18,672 nt of DNA, taken from NCBI GenBank assembly GCA_964396785.1, contig CAYNFU010000012.1, positions 1-18,672 on the forward strand. The letters run 5' to 3'. This stretch comes from RBG-16-42-24 sp964396785. GTDB lineage: Bacteria; Patescibacteriota; Microgenomatia; UBA8517. Positions 7,136 to 13,407 of this stretch are shown piece after piece; position 1 is the stretch's first letter, and the number at the start of each line of letters is the position of its first letter. Below the pieces are notes generated by a model. It saw only the letters and a list, made by a program, of their open reading frames with translations, was not told the DNA's origin and searched no databases. The translations under genes and the position numbers were made by a program.

Positions 7136-7722
7136 TGACCAAGGCTCAAGCACATAAGTTACTTCTCGCTCACATGACCCAGCCGAATTTGATAAGGCAT
7201 TGTTTGGCGGTTGCAGCTGTTATGAAATCCCTTTACGGCAGATGTGAGGGAGAGGGAGACAAGTTTTCCAAGGAAAGACAGGAGCTCTGGGAGGTTGTAG
7301 GTCTTCTTCACGATGGGGACTATGAGGAGACAAAACTTACCCCCGAAAAGCACACCCTCAAAATGCTCGAATGGCTCAAAAAAGAAGGGGTCAATGAGAA
7401 GGAAATTTTGGACGCAATAGCCTCCCATAACTATGCCCACACTGGACAAAATCCTCCAAAAAACAAATTAGAATGGGCACTATACACATGCGACGAGCTT
7501 ACGGGTTTAATAGTTGCCGTTACACTAGTTCGTCCAGATAAAAAACTTTCCTCAGTTACTTATCAATCGGTTCTTAACAAATGGGACGAGAGAAGTTTTG
7601 CGGCTGGGGTTAAAAGAGAGCAGATTAAGGAGTGCGAAGGCCGCCTCGGGGTTCCCCTAAATGAATTTATCCAGATAGCCCTCATTGCCATGCAGGGAAT
7701 TTCGGACGATTTAGGATTATAA
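7135..7722 (+). CDS. HD-domain hydrolase (predicted phosphohydrolase)
   Basis: A 195-residue HD-superfamily protein. Metal-binding positions are visible: His22 in LIRHC, the His59-Asp60 pair in GLLHDGD, His98 in ASHNY, and Asp120 in TCDELTG. Members with this CDELTG-LIVAVTLVRP segment are usually annotated only as HD-domain hydrolases, and the substrate is unknown. The start codon overlaps the lysS stop, which suggests translational coupling. The end of the gene holds the -10 box of serS. Its place between two aminoacyl-tRNA synthetases could hint at a nucleotide-related task, but that is speculation. Confidence 0.85.
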   Translation: MTKAQAHKLLLAHMTQPNLIRHCLAVAAVMKSLYGRCEGEGDKFSKERQELWEVVGLLHDGDYEETKLTPEKHTLKMLEWLKKEGVNEKEILDAIASHNYAHTGQNPPKNKLEWALYTCDELTGLIVAVTLVRPDKKLSSVTYQSVLNKWDERSFAAGVKREQIKECEGRLGVPLNEFIQIALIAMQGISDDLGL

Positions 7723-7723
7723 T
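7718..7723 (+). promoter_or_regulatory. TATAAT box 6 nt before the serS start
   Basis: TATAAT overlaps the stop codon of the HD-domain gene and ends six bases before the serS ATG, the same spacing as at lysS. It suggests an internal promoter giving a leaderless serS message. No clear -35 is seen. Confidence 0.5.
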
Positions 7724-7729
7724 TTAGCC

Positions 7730-8968
7730 ATGCTCGACATTCAATTTATTCGCGAGAATACGGACAAAGTTAAAAAGGGAGTTTCTGATAAGCAATTTGA
7801 CCCTAAATTGGTTGACAGGGTTCTTGATGTCGATGGAAAAAGAAGGAAACTAATTGTTGAGGTAGAGGAACTTCGGGCAAAAAGAAATAAAGTATCCGAG
7901 GAGAAAAATATCGAGGAAGGTAAAAAGATTAAGGAGGAGTTAAAGGCAAAAGAGCCCCAGCTAACTAAAATTGAGGAAGAATATAATGAGATTATAAATC
8001 AAATCCCCAACCTTCCATTAGATGCGACACCCATTGGGAAAAGTGAGAAAGATAATGTCGAGGTAAGAAAGTGGGGGGAACCCAAAAAGTTTGATTTTAC
8101 TCCCAAGGACCACCTAGAACTTGGAAAATCTTTAGGAATTTTGGATTTTGAAGCAGGAGCCAAAGTAGCCGGTTCACAATTTTATTTCTGGTATAGGGAA
8201 GGTGCTGCCCTTGAGCTTGCTCTAGTTCAATATGCAATGGAACTTTTGTCAAAGGAAGGGTTTATTCCGGTAATAACTCCTGACCTTGCAAAATCAAGGT
8301 ATTACTTAGGAACTGGTTATATGCCAAAGGGCAATGAAGCTCAAACATATGAGATTAAGGACGAGGATTTGGGACTCATTGCTACAGCCGAGGTAACTCT
8401 GGCTGGGAAGCACGCAGACGAGATAATTAATGCTGGTGAACTTCCTCTAAAGTACGTAGGCTACTCACATTGTTTCCGTCAAGAAGCGGGAGCTTACGGC
8501 AAATATTCTAAGGGTCTTTATAGAGTGCACCAGTTTACAAAAGTCGAGATGTTTATTTACTGCCGTCCGGAAGAATCTGAAAAATATCACGAGTTTATTC
8601 TTGAGATGGAGGAAAAGATTTATCAGAGTTTGGGTATAGCCTATCGTGTGGTTGAGATGTGTACGGGAGACTTGGGGGCAATGGCAGCGAGAAAATTTGA
8701 CCTTGAAGCCTGGATGCCAACTAGGGGGGAATACGGAGAGGTAACATCGACTTCTAATTGCACAGATTACCAAGCGCGTAATTTAAATATTAAGTTTAAG
8801 GACAAAAGTGGAGAGAATAAACACGTTCATATGCTCAATGGAACAGCTATTGCCACATCAAGGACCCCTCTCGCCATTTTAGAAAACTATCAGGAAAAAG
8901 ATGGAAGTGTAGTCATCCCAGAAGTTCTTCGCAAGTGGGTGGGGAAGGATAAAATTACTCCGAAATAA
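7730..8968 (+). CDS. serS: Seryl-tRNA synthetase, class II
   Basis: It charges tRNA-Ser with serine and also makes Ser-tRNA-Sec where that exists. The 412-residue length is typical. The N-terminal antiparallel coiled-coil arm (about 1-100) binds the long variable arm of tRNA-Ser. The catalytic domain shows the serine-binding TAEV segment (219-222), motif 2 FRQEAGAYGKYSKGLYRVHQF (249-269), and motif 3 NGTAIATSRTPLAILENYQ (370-388, Arg378). It starts seven bases after the HD-domain gene, with its own TATAAT box. Its stop abuts the stop of the convergent ATP-cone gene with no gap. Confidence 0.96.
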   Translation: MLDIQFIRENTDKVKKGVSDKQFDPKLVDRVLDVDGKRRKLIVEVEELRAKRNKVSEEKNIEEGKKIKEELKAKEPQLTKIEEEYNEIINQIPNLPLDATPIGKSEKDNVEVRKWGEPKKFDFTPKDHLELGKSLGILDFEAGAKVAGSQFYFWYREGAALELALVQYAMELLSKEGFIPVITPDLAKSRYYLGTGYMPKGNEAQTYEIKDEDLGLIATAEVTLAGKHADEIINAGELPLKYVGYSHCFRQEAGAYGKYSKGLYRVHQFTKVEMFIYCRPEESEKYHEFILEMEEKIYQSLGIAYRVVEMCTGDLGAMAARKFDLEAWMPTRGEYGEVTSTSNCTDYQARNLNIKFKDKSGENKHVHMLNGTAIATSRTPLAILENYQEKDGSVVIPEVLRKWVGKDKITPK

Positions 8969-9235
8969 TTAACTTTGGGCTTCTGCCTTTTTATATACTT
9001 CGTATGCGTGGGCCGCGTTGGGATTTATCTTGTTTAAATCCTCAACAATTCTTGCTTTAATTTCTTCCGACTTAACCACTTGGACATTTAGAGAAACTAG
9101 CCAGGATTCAATATCTGTAGCAACTCGCATGGCTTGTTCCGGAGTCGCTTGTGCGCGAATTAAGCTTGTTAGGAGTTTTCTTCTATCGTAATCTTGGCTA
9201 CTTCCGTCCTTTTTTTGAATTTGTAACACCCGCAT
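8969..9235 (-). CDS. Stand-alone ATP-cone domain protein
   Basis: An 88-residue protein consisting almost wholly of an ATP-cone. It has V-x-KKDGS near residues 7-12, D-x-RKLLTSLIRA (17-28), and a helical second half ending in AAHAYEVYKKAEA. ATP-cones bind ATP/dATP and regulate ribonucleotide reductases, and they form the C-terminal part of NrdR. The NrdR zinc ribbon is absent and there is no reductase next to it. AAGGGTGA directly before the ATG is a possible Shine-Dalgarno site. It is convergent with serS (no intergenic base) and lies upstream of nothing obvious on its own strand. The role as a dNTP-responsive regulator is inferred. Confidence 0.85.
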   Translation of the reverse strand: MRVLQIQKKDGSSQDYDRRKLLTSLIRAQATPEQAMRVATDIESWLVSLNVQVVKSEEIKARIVEDLNKINPNAAHAYEVYKKAEAQS

Positions 9236-9253
9236 TCACCCTTACTAAGTGTA

Positions 9254-9904
9254 TCACTTTGAATTAAGTTCTCTCAAGGCGTCGGCTGCGATCCAGCGGG
9301 CGCTCTTTGAATCTATTTTTTGAATTTCCTTAGCCGCATTTATCGCTTCTTTTTTGAGTCCCGGCCGCCTTTTGCCAATATTTCTTAAGGCCCAGTTGAC
9401 GGCTTTTTTGACGAAGTTTCTCTCGTCGGTGGACTCTCTTATGATATGCGGAAATAGCCTTTTAAACTGGTTGTCATTTGCTTCTTTGTCGTGCCAGGCC
9501 ATTTCAGCAATCAAGGCGAATGCCGCTCTTTTGACAAATTCCTCTTTTCTTTTTGACCAATCAACGATTTTCTTATAAGCATACGGAGTTTTTCCAAAAA
9601 GCTCACAAACCTGGTCACAAACGTCCCAGGAGTCAAAGTCGGCCGCCCAATCTTCCATCTGACCCTCAGTTACTTTAGCCGGCTCGTCAATATATGAGGC
9701 GAGTATCTTTGCCTCATGGATTCCTGATTTCCAGAGACGAAGTGCGAGTCTGTGGTTTTTGCCTATTTCTTTGGCCATCGGCCTTAGGTCGTAAATTGAA
9801 ACTCCCAAGGTATTTGTAGAAGCTATACCAAACCTCGCCATCCCCTCTACATTTTTACGATTGGCCTTCTTTTTTAGTTTCTTAATTACTTCTTCGTATC
9901 TCAC
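9254..9904 (-). CDS. AlkD-like DNA alkylation repair protein
   Basis: A 216-residue all-helical protein of the DNA alkylation repair (AlkC/AlkD) family, built of HEAT-like repeats that grip DNA and remove N3/N7-alkylpurines. The Trp-Asp region DSWDVCDQV (91-99) corresponds to the AlkD segment carrying the catalytic Asp, and WALRNIGKR (171-179) contains the second conserved Trp. The C-terminal repeats are KRAAFALIAEMAWHD and the segment up to ALREL. The start overlaps the rarA stop by four bases (ATGA), so both are probably cotranscribed and coupled. The exact lesion specificity cannot be read from the sequence. Confidence 0.88.
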   Translation of the reverse strand: MRYEEVIKKLKKKANRKNVEGMARFGIASTNTLGVSIYDLRPMAKEIGKNHRLALRLWKSGIHEAKILASYIDEPAKVTEGQMEDWAADFDSWDVCDQVCELFGKTPYAYKKIVDWSKRKEEFVKRAAFALIAEMAWHDKEANDNQFKRLFPHIIRESTDERNFVKKAVNWALRNIGKRRPGLKKEAINAAKEIQKIDSKSARWIAADALRELNSK

Positions 9905-11073
9905 TTTCCTTTAGTGTAGTACTTTTTACCTTTTAATTTTTCAGGTAGATGCGACTCTTTTGTATAGGATTCGTAGCCCTCGCCATAGCCGACGTCTTTC
10001 ATAAGGCGCGTAACAGGATTTCGAATTTTCATTGGAACAGGAAGATTGCCCAAACGTTTTACATCGTTAACCGCACGAAAATATGCGTCATATGCCGCCC
10101 GGTCCTTTTTGGCGGAAGCAAGATATACCACCCCGTGGGCCAAGTTTATCGCGCATTCTGGATAGCCGATCTCTTCGCAAGCTTTGAAAACCTCATTGGC
10201 TAAAACGAGCGCAGTTGGTTGAGCCATGCCAATGTCTTCGGAGGCAAAAACGACCATTCTCCTTGCAATATATAAAGGGTCTTGACCGGCTTCAACCATA
10301 CGGGCGAGATAATAAAGAGCCGCGTCAATATCACTTGCTCGCATAGACTTGATAAAAGCCGAAATTACGTTGTAATATTCTTCGCCCTTTTTGTCGAAGG
10401 CCAGTTGTTCTCGCTGGAGGGCCTGCTCAATTAGTTCTATAGATAAGGTTTTGCTCTTTAAGTTCAAATTGGAAGCAATTTCGAGAACGTTGAGTACCAC
10501 ACGAGCATCACCGTTTGAAGATATAAGCAGAAAATTGAGTGCCTCCTTTCCAAGTTTAACTTTAAGAAATTTACCCGCCCTTTCGACAATTTTTTTGAGC
10601 TCCGAAGTTTGCAACTCCATAAGTACTAGGACTCTGGTCCTTGAGAGAAGCGGCCCAATAACTTCAAATGACGGGTTTTCCGTGGTGGCCCCTATTAAAG
10701 TAATATCTCCACGCTCAACATAAGGGAGAAGTTTTGCTTGTTGGGCTTTGTTGAAGCGATGGATTTCGTCAACCACAACAATCGGAGGAAAAAGATTCCC
10801 TTCTTTAAAAACTTTTGAAATTTCTTTGACGGAGGTATTAACTGCTGAAAATTCGTGATAAGGTCTTTTTAGTTCACTGGCAATAATACGGGCGAGCGTC
10901 GTCTTTCCAGATCCTGGAGGTCCCCAGAAAATGAGTGAAGGGAAAAATCCTTCTTTTTTAGCATTTTGTAAAAGTTTTCTCACCATTCCGTTTCTACCTA
11001 CCAAATGTTTTTGCCCGACAAATTGGGAAAGAGCTTTTGGACGCAAAACTTCAGGAAGCGGGGTAGAATTCAT
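9901..11073 (-). CDS. rarA: Replication-associated recombination protein RarA (MgsA) AAA+ ATPase
   Basis: RarA acts at stalled or single-stranded replication forks. The 390-residue length is a little shorter than that of the E. coli protein. The AAA+ motifs are intact: Walker A GPPGSGKTT (51-59), Walker B VVVDEIHRF (99-107), sensor 1 GATTENPSF (128-136), and arginine finger SRTRV (144-148). The C-terminal tetramerisation part includes IKSMRASDIDAALYYLARM, the EDIGMA segment and LPVPMKIRNPVTRLMKD. A minus-strand TATAAT (11082-11087) lies 8 nt before the ATG, giving a near-leaderless message. The 4-base overlap with the AlkD-like gene points to a DNA-repair pair. Confidence 0.95.
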   Translation of the reverse strand: MNSTPLPEVLRPKALSQFVGQKHLVGRNGMVRKLLQNAKKEGFFPSLIFWGPPGSGKTTLARIIASELKRPYHEFSAVNTSVKEISKVFKEGNLFPPIVVVDEIHRFNKAQQAKLLPYVERGDITLIGATTENPSFEVIGPLLSRTRVLVLMELQTSELKKIVERAGKFLKVKLGKEALNFLLISSNGDARVVLNVLEIASNLNLKSKTLSIELIEQALQREQLAFDKKGEEYYNVISAFIKSMRASDIDAALYYLARMVEAGQDPLYIARRMVVFASEDIGMAQPTALVLANEVFKACEEIGYPECAINLAHGVVYLASAKKDRAAYDAYFRAVNDVKRLGNLPVPMKIRNPVTRLMKDVGYGEGYESYTKESHLPEKLKGKKYYTKGK

Positions 11074-11081
11074 TTTGGACC

Positions 11082-11087
11082 ATTATA
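11082..11087 (-). promoter_or_regulatory. TATAAT box 8 nt before the rarA start
   Basis: A perfect TATAAT on the minus strand, eight bases from the rarA ATG. It gives rarA its own promoter, separate from the 152-residue gene upstream. The -35 is poor. Confidence 0.55.
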
Positions 11088-11110
11088 TACCGAACAAAAA
11101 CCGAAATCTA

Positions 11111-11569
11111 TTAGACGGACTCGGCGATTTTTGTCGCAAGTTTGGGAGTGAAATTAATAACCCTACTTATCCACCCTTCTAGGTCGTATGTCGACTGGGC
11201 CAACACACTTTTTTTAAGAAGGTAGAGAAAATGAAAGTCCGGATTTAATCCTGCAATAAACTTAAAATCGGGGTCTTCTTGTCGACACCAATTATCAATC
11301 TCCACTTCCGTATCTATGGATATCGGCGGACTAAACCCATGGGGGAGCATTAATGTAATTGCAACAAACCCTTTTTCTGGAGAATAGCCGACACCCATAG
11401 GCAGTTTGACAGCCTCGTCCTGAACCATTAGGGTATAGCGTAATAACATTCCCTCTTCTTCGTCCTTTTCGTCTGACCTTTCTACGGAAACGATTCTTGG
11501 GTCGGCCAGATGTTCAATTGTACCCACAAAGGAATTGGTGGTGATTTCAATTCGTTCGGCTCCAAGCAT
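11111..11569 (-). CDS. Unrecognised 152-residue cytosolic protein
   Basis: I do not recognise a family. The protein has no signal peptide or membrane segment. The first half is rich in beta-type residues with an acidic stretch (DEKDEEEG near 34-41), followed by a GVGYSPEKGFVAITLMLPHG segment and a helical C-terminal part. The gene is real to judge from its own promoter: TTGAAA (11603-11608), an 18-nt spacer and TATAAT (11579-11584) on the minus strand, nine bases from the ATG. It is divergent from the spermidine-synthase-like gene and lies 37 nt upstream of rarA on the same strand. Confidence 0.75.
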   Translation of the reverse strand: MLGAERIEITTNSFVGTIEHLADPRIVSVERSDEKDEEEGMLLRYTLMVQDEAVKLPMGVGYSPEKGFVAITLMLPHGFSPPISIDTEVEIDNWCRQEDPDFKFIAGLNPDFHFLYLLKKSVLAQSTYDLEGWISRVINFTPKLATKIAESV

Positions 11570-11578
11570 GACTTGGGA

Positions 11579-11615
11579 ATTATAGACTTAAACCTTATAC
11601 TCTTTCAAATATAAT
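11579..11615. promoter_or_regulatory. Overlapping divergent promoters
   Basis: Within 54 bp there are two promoters facing away from each other. The minus-strand one is TTGAAA (11603-11608) to TATAAT (11579-11584), serving the 152-residue gene. The plus-strand one has TATAAT at 11610-11615, eight bases before the spermidine-synthase-like ATG, with a weak TTAAAC at 11588-11593. The two overlap physically, so polymerase binding is likely to be mutually exclusive. Confidence 0.6.
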
Positions 11616-11623
11616 GAGTATAT

Positions 11624-12259
11624 ATGGGATTTCTTTCTGGAAATAAAGTTTTGGAAGAGGTTACCTCGCCGATTAATGGTAAAATCCGCGTTGTCAAAAG
11701 TTTGGGTTTGGGAACTTATATTCAAGTGGAAGCAATTACTCAGTCCGGCGGTATTGTCAGGGAAATTTGGAAAGGAACTATCCGGGAAGTTTCAAAGTTT
11801 AAAGAGAATGTTAACGATTGCCTAATCTTGGGTCTAGGCGGAGGAACTGTCGTTGCTGAAATAAAGAAGCGTTGGCCTAAAGCGAGGATTGTCGGAGTCG
11901 ATAGTGACCCGGAAATGATTGAGTTGGGGCAAAAATATCTGGGACTATCCGGAGTTGAGACCAAGGTGGTTGATGCAGAAGAATATTCAATACAAACTTA
12001 TAATGAGGGCGATAGGTACGACCTGATATTGATTGATATTTATTTGGGGAGAGTTTATCCTCCCCAATTTGAAAGAGACGATTTTTTAATTAGGATAAGG
12101 GAACTTCTTGCCAAAGGAGGAGTTGCTATTTTTAACAGGCTTTATTACGACGAAAAAAGGTCCGAGGCAATGAAGTTTGCTTCAAAATTGGAAACCGTTT
12201 TTCCCAAAGTGAAATATTTCCATCCCGAGGCAAATATTATGTTTATTTGTTCTTCTTAA
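11624..12259 (+). CDS. Spermidine synthase-like methyltransferase-fold protein
   Basis: A 211-residue Rossmann-fold protein. Motif I LILGLGGGTV (67-76), the acidic VDSDPEMIELG (92-102), VVDAEEY, and YDLILIDIY fit the spermidine synthase/SAM-dependent methyltransferase superfamily. The N-terminal beta part (about 1-60) resembles the small beta domain of spermidine synthases. Whether it transfers aminopropyl or methyl groups cannot be decided. No other polyamine gene is nearby. The 3' end overlaps the convergent kinase gene by 17 bases. Confidence 0.8.
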   Translation: MGFLSGNKVLEEVTSPINGKIRVVKSLGLGTYIQVEAITQSGGIVREIWKGTIREVSKFKENVNDCLILGLGGGTVVAEIKKRWPKARIVGVDSDPEMIELGQKYLGLSGVETKVVDAEEYSIQTYNEGDRYDLILIDIYLGRVYPPQFERDDFLIRIRELLAKGGVAIFNRLYYDEKRSEAMKFASKLETVFPKVKYFHPEANIMFICSS

Positions 12260-12803
12260 TTTTTTTTAGAGCCTCATCTACACTTTTATAAAGGTTTTTC
12301 ATTTCCCCGCTATTTTCAAATCGATAGTCGGCCATTTCTATACATTTCCTTAAATTCTGTTTATTCGGGTCTTTTGAGTCCATCTCTCTTTTTTCATTTC
12401 TAATAAATTCTGTAAATGGAATTTGGTAAATTTCTTCTTTAATGAGAATGGTTCTTTGGTAACGAAGTTTAGGGTCGGCGTCCACGGCAAAAAGATAAAA
12501 TTCAGCCCTCTTTTTTAGTGCGAGGATTTCTGCGGGGGTTCTTAAGCTTTCAATGACAGAGTCATAACCCACTTTTCTTGCCAGTTTATATAAAGATTCA
12601 GAAATGTAGCTTGGGCCGTATTTTTTCCTCAGCTCATTACCAACCAACACCAGATTATCCCTGTTTAGCCGAAGTTTTCTTTTTTGAAGTTCTTTATTTA
12701 GAAATTCCCTGACCGAGAAGTGTTTGAATCCTTTTTCTTTGACAAGATAGGAGGCGATTGTTCCTTTACCAGCGCCCAAAGTCCCAGTTATCCCGATTAT
12801 CAT
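12243..12803 (-). CDS. P-loop nucleotide kinase (dephospho-CoA kinase or dNMP kinase-like)
   Basis: A 186-residue P-loop protein. Walker A is GTLGAGKGT (7-15). A helical substrate-binding part follows (about 28-60), then an IESLRTPAEI segment with the Arg expected to contact phosphate, and a FAVDADPKLRYQR segment typical of the dephospho-CoA kinase/dNMP kinase group. The Lys-rich C-terminus (KKIKKNK) is unremarkable. The substrate is undecided. Promoter: TTGAGA (12834-12839), 17 nt, TATAAT (12811-12816), seven bases from the ATG, all on the minus strand. The -35 is partly within the end of the upstream DUF4406-like gene. Confidence 0.8.
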   Translation of the reverse strand: MIIGITGTLGAGKGTIASYLVKEKGFKHFSVREFLNKELQKRKLRLNRDNLVLVGNELRKKYGPSYISESLYKLARKVGYDSVIESLRTPAEILALKKRAEFYLFAVDADPKLRYQRTILIKEEIYQIPFTEFIRNEKREMDSKDPNKQNLRKCIEMADYRFENSGEMKNLYKSVDEALKKIKKNK

Positions 12804-12810
12804 TTAAGAG

Positions 12811-12839
12811 ATTATATAGTAGCTTTGTTTATCTCTCAA
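12811..12839 (-). promoter_or_regulatory. Promoter of the P-loop kinase gene
   Basis: TTGAGA (12834-12839), a 17-nt spacer and TATAAT (12811-12816), read on the minus strand, with seven bases to the ATG. This is the best complete example in the window of the near-leaderless promoter type. Confidence 0.7.
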
Positions 12840-13407
12840 TTGAATCAATTTGATAATTGAAGTAATGAAGAGTTTTTCCAGTTCTCTTTGCGATTTGATA
12901 TTCATCGGAAGCTCCCTTTGATTCTTCCCATCTCGGGGTCATAAACATATCAGTTACATAAGCCTCACCCAAAACTTCTCTCCAAAAAACTGTCCAATCT
13001 TCATTTTTAAATCCGGCTGCAAAGAGCCTTTCGAATAGTTCGTCGGTAAATACGTCTGTTGCAGAGAATACCGGGTAACTTTGAGTTTTTCTTACATGCT
13101 CGGTGTACCTTTGTAGCCTTTCTAAATTTTGGGGAATCTTTTCTGGCCCATCTGAGGTAATAATCGCTGCAACGTACCCGATTTGGGTAACCCCTTCTGC
13201 GTCAACCATATGTTTCAAGAGATTAAGGATATTATCGCGTACCTCATCTAGAGTTCCCGATTCCTTAACAGCTACTCTAACTTGTTCGTGCATTTTTTCT
13301 TGGCCGATTTTGGCACATACTTTACTAAACTTCAATGTCCTTTCTGCTACAATTGAACTAGGTTTAGGTGTAGAATAATAGCTTCGTATGCTTAATATTT
13401 TTTCCAA
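12829..13407 (-). CDS. DUF4406-like (nucleoside 2-deoxyribosyltransferase superfamily) protein
   Basis: Up to 192 residues. The C-terminal half has the pattern of DUF4406/nucleoside deoxyribosyltransferase-like proteins: YPVFSATDVF, a Trp-containing helix, then VTDMFMTPRWEESKGASDEYQIAKRTGKTLHYF, where the Trp-Glu-x-Ser-x-Gly-x-x-x-Glu signature is clear. The first ATG (13405-13407) would lie inside the secA coding start on the other strand, so the true start is probably later. TTG at 13333-13335 has AGAAAGGA just before it and would give a 168-residue protein. TATTAT at 13375-13380 (minus) is a possible -10. The substrate is unknown. It is divergent from secA. Confidence 0.7.
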   Translation of the reverse strand: MEKILSIRSYYSTPKPSSIVAERTLKFSKVCAKIGQEKMHEQVRVAVKESGTLDEVRDNILNLLKHMVDAEGVTQIGYVAAIITSDGPEKIPQNLERLQRYTEHVRKTQSYPVFSATDVFTDELFERLFAAGFKNEDWTVFWREVLGEAYVTDMFMTPRWEESKGASDEYQIAKRTGKTLHYFNYQIDSIER

